A DNA stretch of 57,376 bases from Caulobacter sp. (GCA_028291265.1 JAQGIK010000188.1:1-57376), one strand, 5' to 3'. Counted from the stretch's first letter, positions 34,214 to 43,099 are shown. Notes: generated by a model not told the origin, from the sequence alone. Translations and numbers: made by a program.

Positions 34214-34276
34214 GCCGTTACAGGCCGGGGGCGGGCCGCGATAGGTCTGGAGCGAAAAACGGAGGCTCCGGTTTTT
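34214..34276 (-). repeat. Upstream block shared by copies C and D (D version)
   Basis: It matches 30138-30199: a CCGGA..TCCGTTTTT hairpin, CCAGACCTATCGCG and TGTAACG, ending 49 bases before the copy-D ATG. The hairpin directly follows the moeA stop and may terminate moeA. Confidence 0.6.
34255..34276 (-). terminator. Hairpin with T-run after moeA
   Basis: AAAAAACCGGAGCCTCCGTTTTT reads in the moeA direction right after its stop: a short CGGA/TCCG stem extended by A/T runs, possibly bidirectional. Confidence 0.45.
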
Positions 34277-34279
34277 TGC

Positions 34280-35485
34280 TCAACCGCGATCCAGTCTGAG
34301 CACCTCGACGACGTCACCGGCCGGAACGGCCGGCGCATGGGCGGCGCGGCGCAGCAGGGCGTCGGCGGCGGCGAAGACGGTGACCAGGCTGCTGTCCTGG
34401 TCGGGCAGGGCGCGCACGCCCTCCGACCCGAGAATGGCGCGCATCCAGTGCTCGCGCGGGCCGTTGGCGGGCAGGTCTTCGCCGAGGAGGGCGGGCTCCA
34501 TCAGCGGGCCAGCCCGGCTGCCGGACATCGCCGCGATCAGCGGTTTCAGGAACAGTTCGGCGCAGACGAAGGCCGAGGCCGGGTTGCCCGGCAGGCCGAG
34601 CACGCGGCGGCCGTCGGCCAGGGTTCCGAACCAGGTCGGTTTGCCGGGGCGGACGTTGATGGTTTCGACCAGCAGTTCGAGGCCCAGCGCTTTCAGGGCC
34701 GGCTTGACCAGGTCGTAGTCGCCGACCGAGGCGCCGCCGACCGTGACGATCAGCTCGGCATCGGCTCCGGCCACGGCGGCGGCAATGGCGGCCTCGTCGT
34801 CGCGGGCCGGGGCCAGCCGATGGGCCAGGCCGCCCCAGCGGGCGATCATGGCCAAGAGCCCGGCGCTGCCGCTCTCGAAGATCTGGAAGGGGCCGGGATG
34901 GCCGCCGGGCGAGACCAGCTCCTCGCCGGTGGCCAGGATGGCGACGCGCGGCCGCTCGCTGACCTGCAGGGTGGCCCGCCCGGCGGCGGCGGCCAGCGAC
35001 AGCCGCCAGGGGTCGAGCCGCGTTCCGGCGGCCAGTAGCAGGGCGCCGGCCCGGAAGTCGCCGCCGGCGGCGCGGATGTTGCGACCGGGCGAGGGCGGGC
35101 GGACGATGCGGACCGTTCCCCCGTCCCGTTCCGTATCTTCCTGGATGACGACGCGGGTCGCGCCGGCCGGCACGGCCGCGCCGGTGAAGATGCGCACCGC
35201 TTGGCCGGGTTGCAGCGCGCCGTCGTAGCCCCGGCCGGCGGCGCTCTCGCCCAGGATGGTGAGGACCGCGCCCTCATGGGCGTCGGCGTCGCGAACGGCC
35301 CAACCATCCATGGCCGAGGCGTCGAACGGCGGCTGATCGCGAACCGCATGAATATCCTCGGCCAGGGTCGTGCCATCGGCCTCGCCGAGCGGCAGTCTGT
35401 GGACGGCCGTGCGCACGGCGGCGCCCAGCATGCGGGCGCGGGCGTCTTCGACGGTGAGGTTCTTGAGCGGGTCCGGCTTTGCCAT
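34280..35485 (-). CDS. moeA: Molybdopterin molybdenumtransferase MoeA
   Basis: Cytoplasmic enzyme of 401 residues inserting molybdenum into adenylylated molybdopterin. Recognised segments are PPFDASAMDGWAV (about 52-64), RIFTGAAVPAGATRVVIQED (about 98-117), VAILATGEEL, TVGGASVGDYDLVK and VLGLPGNPASAFVCAELFL. Domain order and length match the family. No other moa/mob genes are adjacent. It is the first gene after an intergenic palindrome. Confidence 0.96.
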   Translation of the reverse strand: MAKPDPLKNLTVEDARARMLGAAVRTAVHRLPLGEADGTTLAEDIHAVRDQPPFDASAMDGWAVRDADAHEGAVLTILGESAAGRGYDGALQPGQAVRIFTGAAVPAGATRVVIQEDTERDGGTVRIVRPPSPGRNIRAAGGDFRAGALLLAAGTRLDPWRLSLAAAAGRATLQVSERPRVAILATGEELVSPGGHPGPFQIFESGSAGLLAMIARWGGLAHRLAPARDDEAAIAAAVAGADAELIVTVGGASVGDYDLVKPALKALGLELLVETINVRPGKPTWFGTLADGRRVLGLPGNPASAFVCAELFLKPLIAAMSGSRAGPLMEPALLGEDLPANGPREHWMRAILGSEGVRALPDQDSSLVTVFAAADALLRRAAHAPAVPAGDVVEVLRLDRG

Positions 35486-35502
35486 GATCCGCTCTACCCT
35501 AT

Positions 35503-35621
35503 CCGATCACCCCGACGAAAGTCGGGGCCCAGCCGGCAACCAGAAGACCGGCTGGCGCTGATCAGAGCAGGATCTTTTCCAGCGGGGACACTGGGCCCCG
35601 ACTTTCGTCGGGGTGATCGGA
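35503..35621. repeat. Inverted repeat between fpr and moeA
   Basis: TCCGATCACCCCGACGAA... at about 35503 is mirrored by ...TTTCGTCGGGGTGATCGGA ending at 35621, arms of about 30 bases around an 87-base... to 60-base centre that itself contains AGCCGGC/GCCGGCT. Each arm also contains a CCCCGAC/GTCGGGG palindrome. Similar in style to the elements at 1636 and 6653 but different in sequence. Confidence 0.7.
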
Positions 35622-35639
35622 ATTTGGGAGAAGTCGAAG

Positions 35640-36467
35640 CTAGCCGACGAACGCCCGCTCGAGGACATAGTCGCCCGGTTCGGCGTTAGACCCCTCGACC
35701 AGGCCGTGGCTTTCGATCAGCGCCGCCATGTCCTTGATGAAGTCCATCGAGCCGCACAGCATGATGCGGTCTTCCTCGCGGTTGAAGGTCACACCTTCCA
35801 GCCCGAGGTCGCGGAACAGTTGGCCGGAAGCGATCAGGTCGGTGAACCGTCCCTGGCGCTCGAACGGCTCGCGGGTGACGGTCGGGTAGTAGGTCAGCTG
35901 CTTCTGCGCTTCCTCGCCGACCAGCGGGTCCTCGAAGATCTCGGCGGTGTAGAGGTCGCGGTAGGCCAATTCGCTGACCTCGCGCACGCCGTGGCCGACG
36001 ATGACCTGCTCGAAATTCGAATAGGCGTCCGGATCGCGGGCCACCGACAGGAAGGGCGCGAGGCCCGTGCCGGTGCCGAACAGGAACAATCGCTTGCCCG
36101 GCCGCACGGCGTCGAGCACCAGGGTGCCGGTCGGCTTCTTGCCCAAGAGGACGTCGTCGCCCGGCTGGATGTGCTGCAGGCGCGAAGTCAGCGGGCCGTC
36201 CGCCACCTTGATCGACAGGAACTCCAGCTCCTCGGCGAAGCTGGGCGAGGCGATGGAATAGGCGCGCAGGATCGGCTTGGCCTCGCCCGGAGCCGGCGGC
36301 AGGCCGATCATCACGAACTCGCCCGAGCGGAAGCGGAAGGTGTCGGGCCGGGCGATGGCGAAGCTGAACAGCCGGTCGGTCCAATGCTTGACCCACAGCA
36401 CCTTCTCCAGGTGCTGCGCGGCCGAGGGGGTCCAGGCAGGAGCGGCCGGGGCGGCGACGTCCGACAT
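35640..36467 (-). CDS. fpr: Ferredoxin--NADP+ reductase
   Basis: FAD-containing FPR-type reductase, 275 residues, moving electrons between NADPH and ferredoxin or flavodoxin. RAYSIASPSF (about 89-98) is the FAD-binding RxYS motif, FLFGTGTGLAPFLSVARDP the NADP-binding segment, and MLCGSMDFIKDM a conserved later motif. The end YVLERAFVG is typical of the bacterial subclass. Such enzymes feed Fe-S and oxidative-stress functions and reduce Bfd, whose gene lies about 12 kb away. Monocistronic. Confidence 0.95.
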   Translation of the reverse strand: MSDVAAPAAPAWTPSAAQHLEKVLWVKHWTDRLFSFAIARPDTFRFRSGEFVMIGLPPAPGEAKPILRAYSIASPSFAEELEFLSIKVADGPLTSRLQHIQPGDDVLLGKKPTGTLVLDAVRPGKRLFLFGTGTGLAPFLSVARDPDAYSNFEQVIVGHGVREVSELAYRDLYTAEIFEDPLVGEEAQKQLTYYPTVTREPFERQGRFTDLIASGQLFRDLGLEGVTFNREEDRIMLCGSMDFIKDMAALIESHGLVEGSNAEPGDYVLERAFVG

Positions 36468-36659
36468 TCAAGCGGTCCTTGAGGCGCGCGCGGGGAGGCG
36501 CTGACTGTTGCGTTTCCATGTGGCCCCGGCGGCCGGGATGTCAACGCAGGGATACTAGGGGGCCGGTTAGGGATGCTGCCCACCAGCCTGCCGCCACGTC
36601 ATACTTGGCGCCGCGCCTGTCCCTGCCTAGCGTGCCGCCGAACAAGCCGAGGACGCCCC

Positions 36660-36947
36660 ATGACCGCCTATGTCATCTTCATCCGCAACGCCATCACCGA
36701 CGCCGAGGAGATGGCGACCTACGGCAAGAAGGCCGCCGGCGCCCGCGGCGACCATGCGATGACCCCGCTGGCCTTCTACGGCCCGGTCGAGACCCTCGAG
36801 GGCCAGCCGACCGACGGCGTGGTGCTGATCAGCTTCCCGTCGATGGACGAGGCCAAGGCCTGGTACAACAGCCCGGCCTACCAGGACGCCCTGCCGCACC
36901 GCCTGAAGGGCGCCGACTACCGCGTCATCCTGGCCGAAGGGCTTTGA
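36660..36947 (+). CDS. DUF1330 family protein
   Basis: A 95-residue dimeric alpha-beta-barrel-type protein from the ATG at 36660 (GAGGA upstream). AYVIFIRNAITDAEEMATYG, PLAFYGPVETLEG, VLISFPSMDEAKAWYNSPAYQ and YRVILAEGL are the DUF1330 pattern. No catalytic function is established for the family. The tyrosine phosphatase gene follows after 42 bases and may share the transcript. Confidence 0.9.
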   Translation: MTAYVIFIRNAITDAEEMATYGKKAAGARGDHAMTPLAFYGPVETLEGQPTDGVVLISFPSMDEAKAWYNSPAYQDALPHRLKGADYRVILAEGL

Positions 36948-36989
36948 AGCGTCTCGCTTTCGTCACGGCCAACCGTTAGGAGCGCGGCC

Positions 36990-37763
36990 ATGACCCGAAA
37001 GCTGCCCTTCGCCACCATCGAGAACCTGCGCGATTTCGGCGACTACGCCGCCGGCCAGCGCCACATGAAGAAGGGCGTGCTGTTCCGCTCGGCCCACCAG
37101 GCCGAGGCCTCGGAGGAGGAGCTCGAAGCCCTGGCGGCGCTCGGCGTCAGCCTGATCGTCGACCTGCGGCGTCCCGGCGAGCGCGAGCGCAACCCCTCCA
37201 AGCGCTGGAAGGGCTTCGCCGCCGAGGTCATCGCCAACGACCATCCGGAAGACGGCGACGATCCCTGGCAGACGTTCATGGCCTCGGGGACCATCACCTC
37301 CGACAACATGCGCGACTACATGCTGGCCTACTACGACCGCGCGCCGCACGACGCCCGCCATGTCGACGCCTACAGCCGCTGGTTTGCCCGGCTGGGCGAA
37401 ACCGAAGGGGCGACCCTGGTCCACTGCGCGGCGGGCAAGGACCGCACCGGCATCCTCTGCGCCCTGACCCACAACATCGCCGGCGTGCATCCCGACGACA
37501 TCATGGCCGACTACCTGCTGACCAACGACGAGGAGCGGTTCGCCAAACGCCTGCCGTTCTTCGCCGCCCACGTCGAGGAACTGACCGGCAGCCGGCCCGC
37601 CGACGAGGCGATCATGACCGCCATGGGCGTAGAAGCGGCCTATCTGGAGCGGGCCTTCGCGGCCATGAAGCGCCAGCATGGCTCCATCGACGGCTATCTG
37701 AATGCGGCGCTCGGCGTCGATGCGGCGCGTCGGGCGGCGGTCGAGCGGCGTATTCTGGTCTAG
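36990..37763 (+). CDS. Tyrosine-protein phosphatase (DSP/PTP-like, Y_phosphatase3 type)
   Basis: A 257-residue cytoplasmic phosphatase. The catalytic loop HCAAGKDRTG has nucleophile Cys146 and Arg152 (CX5R). The N-terminal NLRDFGDYAAG and VDLRRPGERERNPSKR match bacterial MptpB/LipA-like phosphatases, which act on phosphotyrosine or phosphoinositides. The Lys after Ala-Gly (AGKDR) is the feature of that subgroup. It is downstream of DUF1330 and ahead of the MFS gene. Confidence 0.93.
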   Translation: MTRKLPFATIENLRDFGDYAAGQRHMKKGVLFRSAHQAEASEEELEALAALGVSLIVDLRRPGERERNPSKRWKGFAAEVIANDHPEDGDDPWQTFMASGTITSDNMRDYMLAYYDRAPHDARHVDAYSRWFARLGETEGATLVHCAAGKDRTGILCALTHNIAGVHPDDIMADYLLTNDEERFAKRLPFFAAHVEELTGSRPADEAIMTAMGVEAAYLERAFAAMKRQHGSIDGYLNAALGVDAARRAAVERRILV

Positions 37764-37875
37764 TCCCGAACGGACGTTTAAAATCCCTCTTCCCTGTGGG
37801 CGGAATCCGGCCCACGCTGCGAGCAAGGCCGCGCTCTGAGACGGCTTCCTGCTTACCGGAATTGGGAGACGTCGG

Positions 37876-39369
37876 ATGGTTCAAACGCCCGTGCCGGGGC
37901 CACTCGGCGACGCTGTGCCGGGCAGTCTCATTCCTGAGGCCACGGCCGGCGCCGACCCGGCCGGCTATCCCCAGGCCCGGTTCAAGGACCTCTCGAAAGG
38001 GGCCTTCTCCTGGGCGGTGTTCCAGGGCGGGCGCGACCCCTACGTCATCCTGATCACCATCTACATCTTCGCGGCCTACTTCACGACCTCGGTGGTCGGC
38101 GACCCGGTCAAGGGCCAGGCGATGATCGGCCTGACCAGCACCATCAACAGCGTCTTCATTATGCTGACCGCCCCCTTTCTTGGCGCGTCACTCGACCGTT
38201 TCGGAGCCCGCAAACCGCTGTTGGCCCTGATCGTGGCGCTGATGGCGCCGCTGATCTGGATGCTGTGGTTCGCCAAGCCGGGCGGGGAGGGCCTGCCCAT
38301 CCTCGGCACCCTGTGGATCTTCGGCATCGTCGGGGTGCTGTTCGCCTATGCCGAGGTGGTCCACAACAGCTTGCTGGTCGGAGCCGCCGGACCGCGCATG
38401 GCGCCGCACGCCTCCGGCCTGGCGCTGGCGGCCGGCAATTTCTTCAGCGTCATCACCCTGATCGTTTGCCTGTTCGCCTTCGCCCTGCCGGGCAGTCCGG
38501 CGGCGGCCGCCTTCCCCTTCCTGCCGGCCCATCCGATGTTCGGCCTCGACCAGGCCAGCGCAGAGCCAATGCGCATCTCCGGGCCCATCGCCGCCACCCT
38601 GCTGGTGCTGGGAGCGATCCCGCTGTTCCTGTTCACCCCCGATGCCCCCAAGACCGGCGTCAAGCTCTTCCAAGGCATCGCCGAGGGCGCCCAAGCCCTC
38701 TGGCGGGCGGTCAAACTGATGTTCCGCGAGAAGGATCTGGGCATCTATTTGCTATCGCGGATGTTTTTCAACGACGGCATGACCGCCCTGTTGGTCTTCG
38801 GGGGAATCTACGCCGCCGGGGTCATGCACTGGGGCGTCGAGATGTATGTCTACGGCATCCTGCTCAGCGTTTTCGCGGTGATCGGCGGCCTGTTGGCCCC
38901 GCGCTTGGACAACTGGCTCGGTCCCAAGAAGGCGTTACTCGTCGAGGTTTCCGGCTCGATCGTCTGCGTCCTCGCTCAGATCGGCATGAAGCCCGACACC
39001 ATTCTCTATTTCTGGAGCTGGGACCCGACCAACACGCTGTGGGACAAAGGCATGTTCAATACCTGGCCGCAGATGCTCTACCTGTGCATCGGCTTCGGCA
39101 CGGCCATCTTCGTCACCGCCCAGTACGCCTCGGCCCGCACCATGCTGACCCGGCTGGCGCCGCCCGACAAACTAGCCGACTTCTTTGGTCTGTTTGCCCT
39201 CTCCGGCGTGGTGACGGTCTGGATCGGCTCGTTCCTGGTGACCCTGTTCACTAATATCTACGGCAGCCAGCAGGCGGGCTTCGTCCCCATCGCCGGCCTG
39301 CTGATGATCGGTGGCCTGGGCCTGCTCTTCGTGAAGGGCGGCGGCAAGGGGCAGTTCCGAACAGCCTGA
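37876..39369 (+). CDS. MFS transporter, Atg22/UMF1-like
   Basis: Inner-membrane transporter of 497 residues with about 12 membrane segments. The N-terminus FSWAVFQGGRDPYVILITIY and the first cytoplasmic loop LGASLDRFGARKPLL resemble UMF1/Atg22-type permeases. A large loop near 270-295 precedes REKDLGIYLLSRMFFNDGMTALLVFGGIYA, typical of this group. The substrate is unknown (amino acids are exported by fungal members). Translation from the ATG at 37876 follows GGGAG. A single unit with its own 112-base leader. Confidence 0.85.
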   Translation: MVQTPVPGPLGDAVPGSLIPEATAGADPAGYPQARFKDLSKGAFSWAVFQGGRDPYVILITIYIFAAYFTTSVVGDPVKGQAMIGLTSTINSVFIMLTAPFLGASLDRFGARKPLLALIVALMAPLIWMLWFAKPGGEGLPILGTLWIFGIVGVLFAYAEVVHNSLLVGAAGPRMAPHASGLALAAGNFFSVITLIVCLFAFALPGSPAAAAFPFLPAHPMFGLDQASAEPMRISGPIAATLLVLGAIPLFLFTPDAPKTGVKLFQGIAEGAQALWRAVKLMFREKDLGIYLLSRMFFNDGMTALLVFGGIYAAGVMHWGVEMYVYGILLSVFAVIGGLLAPRLDNWLGPKKALLVEVSGSIVCVLAQIGMKPDTILYFWSWDPTNTLWDKGMFNTWPQMLYLCIGFGTAIFVTAQYASARTMLTRLAPPDKLADFFGLFALSGVVTVWIGSFLVTLFTNIYGSQQAGFVPIAGLLMIGGLGLLFVKGGGKGQFRTA

Positions 39370-39407
39370 CCCTTCCCCCTTACGGCAGGCAGAGTTATTG
39401 CCCGCCC

Positions 39408-40748
39408 ATGCGTCACGTCGCCATAGAGCCGCGTCCCTGGCGGGCCCCGGCCGAGGTCCTGTCCGCCTTCAGGGCGGAGGCGGGGACCTGCGCCTTCCTG
39501 TCGGGGGGCGAGGGGCCGAGGGCGCGGTGGTCCTATGTGCTGCGCAACCCCGACCAGGCGCTGCGCCTGGCGCGGGATGACCGACGCGACGCCTTCGCCG
39601 AACTTGAGGCCCTGCTGGGCGAGCGCTGCGAGCCGCATCCGGACGGGCCGCCGTTCCAGGGCGGCGTGGCCGGGCTGGCGGCTTACGAACTGGGCGACCG
39701 GGTCGAGGCGCTGGGGCTGAAGGCCCATGCCGACGGCTGGCCGGACCTCGGCGTCTATCGCTATCCGGCCCTGCTGGCCTTCGATCATCATGAGCGGCGG
39801 GTGCTGGCGGTCGGCCGGGGGGCGGACGCGGCGGCGGCGAATGCCCGGGCGCAGGCGGCGGCCGCCTGGCTGGACGCCCCCGCCATTCCGGCGGCCCCGG
39901 GCCGGCTGACCGCCGGCTTCACCGCCGAGACCGACGCGGCCCGCTACGAGGAGGCCGTGGCCGAGGTGGTCCAGCGCATCCACGACGGCGAAATCTTCCA
40001 GGCCAACATCGCCCGGGTCTGGGGCGGGGCGATGGCGCGGGATACGGGGCCGTATGATCTGCTGGCCCGGCTGGTCGGGGAAAGCCCGGCCCCGTTCGCC
40101 GGCTGGCTGCATCTGGGCGACCTGGCGCTGGTCTCCAACTCGCCCGAGCGGTTCGTCACCGTGGCGGGCAGGGACTTCCGCATCGAGACCCGGCCGATCA
40201 AGGGCACACGGCCGCGCGGCGCCGACGCCGCCGAAGACCGCGCCCTGGCCGCCGAACTGCTGGCCAGCGACAAGGACCGGGCCGAGAACCTGATGATCGT
40301 CGACCTGATGCGCAACGACCTGGCCCGGGTCAGCCCGGCCGGCTCGGTGGTCACGCCGGAGTTGTTCGCCGTCGAGTCCTTCGCCAACGTCCACCACCTG
40401 GTCTCGACGGTGACGGCCCGGCTGGCCCCGGGGCTGACCGCCGTCGACCTGCTGCGCGCCGCCTTTCCGCCCGGCTCGGTGACCGGCGCTCCCAAGGTGC
40501 AGGCGATGAAGGTCATCGCCGGCCTGGAGCCGCCGCGCGGCCCCTATTGCGGCTCGCTGTTCTGGGCCGGGGTCGACGGCGCCTTCGATTCCAGCGTGCT
40601 GATCCGCACCGCCACCTTCGCCAGACGGGGAAACGGCTGGCGCGTCGAGGCCCGGGCCGGGGCCGGCATCGTCGCCGACAGCGACCCTCTTGCCGAGCGC
40701 CTCGAGACCGAGGCCAAGATCGCCGCCCTCAAGAGAGCCCTGACATGA
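39408..40748 (+). CDS. pabB: Aminodeoxychorismate synthase component I
   Basis: Chorismate-using enzyme of 446 residues in p-aminobenzoate/folate synthesis. It makes 4-amino-4-deoxychorismate with ammonia from a PabA-type glutaminase, which is not in the window. Motifs in order: GEIFQANIARVW, IETRPIKGTRPRG (PIKGT active-site signature), AENLMIVDLMRNDLARV, VHHLVSTV, FPPGSVTGAPKVQAMKVI and GPYCGSLFW. The stop overlaps the pabC start by four bases (ATGA), so the two are translationally coupled. Confidence 0.95.
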   Translation: MRHVAIEPRPWRAPAEVLSAFRAEAGTCAFLSGGEGPRARWSYVLRNPDQALRLARDDRRDAFAELEALLGERCEPHPDGPPFQGGVAGLAAYELGDRVEALGLKAHADGWPDLGVYRYPALLAFDHHERRVLAVGRGADAAAANARAQAAAAWLDAPAIPAAPGRLTAGFTAETDAARYEEAVAEVVQRIHDGEIFQANIARVWGGAMARDTGPYDLLARLVGESPAPFAGWLHLGDLALVSNSPERFVTVAGRDFRIETRPIKGTRPRGADAAEDRALAAELLASDKDRAENLMIVDLMRNDLARVSPAGSVVTPELFAVESFANVHHLVSTVTARLAPGLTAVDLLRAAFPPGSVTGAPKVQAMKVIAGLEPPRGPYCGSLFWAGVDGAFDSSVLIRTATFARRGNGWRVEARAGAGIVADSDPLAERLETEAKIAALKRALT

Positions 40749-41488
40749 CCGTGCCCCATGACGACCGCGGCCTGCTGCTCGGCGACGGCCTGTTCGAGAC
40801 CCTGCTGGCCCGCGGCGGGGCGCTCGAGCATTGGGAAGCGCACCTGGCGCGGCTGGCGGCCGGCTGCGCGGCGCTGGGCCTGCCGGAGCCCGACGGCGCG
40901 GCGGCGCGCCGCCTTTGCGAGCGGGCCATCGAGGATGCGGCCTTGAGCCGGGCGGCGGTGCGGCTGACCCTGACGGCGGGGTCGGGCGGCCGTGGCCTGG
41001 ACCGGCCAATCCAGGCGCAGACGCGGATGTTCGCCACGGCCGCGGCCTCGCCGGCCCCGGTCGGGCCCGCTGCCCTGGTCACCGTCACCGTGCGGCGCAA
41101 CGAGCACTCGCCGGCCTCGCGGCTCAAGACCCTCAGCTACCTCGACAACGTCCTGGCCCGGCGTCAGGCCGGCGGGGCCGAGGCCCTGATGCTCAACACG
41201 GCCGGCGAGCTGGCCTGCGCCGCGGCGGCCAACCTGTTCTGGGTGCGGGACGGACGGCTGCTTACCCCGGCGCTGGACTGCGGCGTGCTGGAGGGCATCA
41301 TGCGCGGCCTGGTCATCGCCCGGGCGCGGGCCAAGGGGATCGCCGTCGAGGAGGTGCGCGCGGGCAGGGAAGCGCTGGACGGGGCCGAGAGCCTGTTCCT
41401 GACCAACAGCCTGATCGGCGTGCGGCCGGTGTCGATGCTGGATGGCCGGGCGGTTGCGGAAAGCCCGCTCGTCGCCCTGGTCAGTTGA
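40745..41488 (+). CDS. pabC: Aminodeoxychorismate lyase (class IV aminotransferase fold)
   Basis: PLP-dependent fold-type IV enzyme, 247 residues, releasing pyruvate from aminodeoxychorismate to give p-aminobenzoate. LLGDGLFETLLARGG opens the protein. LKTLSYLDNVLARRQA carries the PLP-binding Lys, and AAANLFWVRDGRLLTPALDCGVLEGIMRG is the cofactor phosphate region. It is coupled to pabB by an ATGA overlap. The 3' end overlaps the convergent TadE-like gene by eight bases. A D-amino-acid transaminase is the alternative, but the context favours PabC. Confidence 0.92.
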   Translation: MTVPHDDRGLLLGDGLFETLLARGGALEHWEAHLARLAAGCAALGLPEPDGAAARRLCERAIEDAALSRAAVRLTLTAGSGGRGLDRPIQAQTRMFATAAASPAPVGPAALVTVTVRRNEHSPASRLKTLSYLDNVLARRQAGGAEALMLNTAGELACAAAANLFWVRDGRLLTPALDCGVLEGIMRGLVIARARAKGIAVEEVRAGREALDGAESLFLTNSLIGVRPVSMLDGRAVAESPLVALVS

Positions 41489-42011
41489 CCTTGGTGACGG
41501 CGTCCGACTTGCGCGGCCGCAGGTAGAACTTCTTGTTGAAGACCACCGCGTTGGGCACGAAATAGTCGACCGGCGAGTCGTAGCTGTACTGGACTTCCGA
41601 CAGGATGACGCTGTCGCCGGCGACGCTGATCAGGCCGGTCGGCACCGTCTGCGTGCTGTTGGCTCCCAGCGCGGTCAGGCCGTCGCCCTTGCTCCATGCC
41701 ACCTTGGGCACCGCCGATGAGTCGGCGACGATCGAGGTCACCCGCATCTTCAGGGTCGTGGTCGGGAACGGCGACATCACCGCCCGGGCGATGGTGAAGA
41801 TGTCGGTGACGGTGGCGTCGCTGATCTGCGTCGACTGGGCGACCAGGTCGCCGATCGAGGAGGCGGCGTGGCTGGTGCGGCGCTCGGCCATCATCGCCTG
41901 GGTCAGTTCGGCCAGGCCGAAGTAGAAGGCGATCAGGGCCGGGGCGATGAGGGCGAACTCGACGGCGGAGACGCCGCGCTTGTCGCGCGCCAGGCGGCGG
42001 AACAGGCCCAT
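41481..42011 (-). CDS. TadE/TadG-like pilus assembly protein (second)
   Basis: A 176-residue pseudopilin-like protein starting at the ATG at 42011, which overlaps the previous gene's TGA. The N-terminus RDKRGVSAVEFALIAPALIAFYFGLAEL is the TadE-type cleavage/hydrophobic motif (cut expected after Gly, then a Glu at +5). Residues 40-176 are periplasmic. It is thought to be a minor pilin or assembly factor of the Flp pilus. It is last in a three-gene minus-strand operon divergent from the pilin gene. Confidence 0.85.
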   Translation of the reverse strand: MGLFRRLARDKRGVSAVEFALIAPALIAFYFGLAELTQAMMAERRTSHAASSIGDLVAQSTQISDATVTDIFTIARAVMSPFPTTTLKMRVTSIVADSSAVPKVAWSKGDGLTALGANSTQTVPTGLISVAGDSVILSEVQYSYDSPVDYFVPNAVVFNKKFYLRPRKSDAVTKVN

Positions 42012-42586
42012 CAGGTCCCCCACGGTTCGTTGCGGAAGGTGACGGTGGTGCTGATCAGCCGCTTGTTGTTGCCGATGTTGGCGAGGCCGGAATTCAGCAG
42101 CGGGGTGAACAGGGTCCAGCTGTAGTAGGCGCGGACCAGGACGATGTCCTCGGCGTTGCCCGGGGCCCACTGGCCTTCCTGGACGACGCCGTTGGTGACG
42201 GTCGGCCCGGCCATGACCCGGTTGCCCGAGGCGTCGGTGGTCATCATCGAATCGAAGTTGGTGAAAGTCCGCACATCGACGGTCAGGTTCGAGGCGCAGT
42301 CGGAGCCGAGCCAGGCCATGTCGGCGCAGATGGCGCTCTTGAAGCTGGCGCGGTTGCCGCCGGTGGCCTGCAGTTCGCCGGTGCGGATCTTGCGGCCGGC
42401 CGCGTCGGCGGCGTTCTGCAGGGTCGTCGACACCAGGAAGACCATGCCCAGTTCCAGCACCGCGAACAGCAGGGTCAGGAAGGGCAGGGCGACGAAGGCG
42501 AACTCCACGGCCGTCGCGCCGCGCCTGGCCGAGCCAAAGCGGGCGAGGAATTTGCGAGCTCGCAGAAAGGGGTTGGTCGCGTTCAC
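42011..42586 (-). CDS. TadE-like pilus assembly protein (first)
   Basis: A 191-residue protein with RRGATAVEFAFVALPFLTLLFAVLELGMVFLVSTTLQ (given here only as the motif RRGATAVEF at about 19-27 plus a hydrophobic segment). This is the TadE pseudopilin start. The GTG at 42586 is preferred; an ATG at 42655 would add 23 residues using codons rare in this genome (TTA, CTA, GTA), suggesting non-coding leader. A secreted Cys pair (ICADMAWLGSDC) follows. It is coupled by a one-base stop/start overlap to the second TadE-like gene. Confidence 0.8.
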   Translation of the reverse strand: MNATNPFLRARKFLARFGSARRGATAVEFAFVALPFLTLLFAVLELGMVFLVSTTLQNAADAAGRKIRTGELQATGGNRASFKSAICADMAWLGSDCASNLTVDVRTFTNFDSMMTTDASGNRVMAGPTVTNGVVQEGQWAPGNAEDIVLVRAYYSWTLFTPLLNSGLANIGNNKRLISTTVTFRNEPWGT

Positions 42587-42691
42587 GGGGCGAAGGTAGC
42601 GCGACAGCCTTAAGGCGGGGTTTAGGCGCGGCCCCTCACGTACGGGCGCATACATTCTAGATTCCAGGGGCCGGATTCCAGGGCCTGAAGT

Positions 42692-43099
42692 CTACGGCGT
42701 CGGCTTGGCCGCGGCGGCGTCGGCGTCCTTCTCGGTCATTTCGCAGCGGGGCGCGCAGGCGTACTGCGAGGCGCTGGTCCCCTTGAAGACGGTGACCTTG
42801 CCGGCGTCGGCGGCGGAGACCACCACCAGACGGTCGAGGATCAGCCGGCCGCTGCGGTCCAGGACGACGACGTTGGTCGTGCCGTAGCCCTTGCCGAGCA
42901 CCAGGATGTTGCGCTCGTCCAGCACCTGGACGTCGGCGATGTCGGGATTGCCGACCGCCACGTCCTTGGCCGGAGACGTCAGGGCGATGCGCACCGCCTG
43001 GTCGACGCGGACCGACAGGGTCTGGGCCAGGGCCGGCGAGGCGATCCCGGCCGTGGCGGCCAAAGTCAACGAGGAGAGGGCGAGGAACAGGCGGCGCAT
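42692..43099 (-). CDS. Stand-alone secretin N-domain (CpaC N-terminal-like) protein
   Basis: A 135-residue periplasmic protein: signal peptide MRRLFLALSSLTLAATAGIA to about ALAQ (26), then VRVDQAVRIALTSPAKDVAV, GNPDIADVQVLDERNILVLG and GYGTTNVVVLDRSGR. That is the pilus-formation N-terminal domain also found near the start of CpaC (46083). It lacks the secretin pore and ends in a Cys pair (YACAPRCE). It may be an accessory to the CpaC secretin. First gene of the minus-strand TadE operon and divergent from pilin 1. Confidence 0.85.
   Translation of the reverse strand: MRRLFLALSSLTLAATAGIASPALAQTLSVRVDQAVRIALTSPAKDVAVGNPDIADVQVLDERNILVLGKGYGTTNVVVLDRSGRLILDRLVVVSAADAGKVTVFKGTSASQYACAPRCEMTEKDADAAAAKPTP

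Noticed and set aside
31868..35038. Very long open frame on the plus strand opposite copy D and moeA (also 20489-23002 and 26008-28938).
   Set aside because: Antisense to well-supported genes, rich in Val/Gly/Asp-type mirror codons of GC-rich DNA, and without domains. A shadow of the repeat-coding strand.
42587..42655. N-terminal extension of the first TadE-like protein.
   Set aside because: Codons TTA, CTA, GTA and CTT are unusual for this genome, and the residues do not resemble a TadE leader. Start is placed at GTG 42586, though this remains uncertain.
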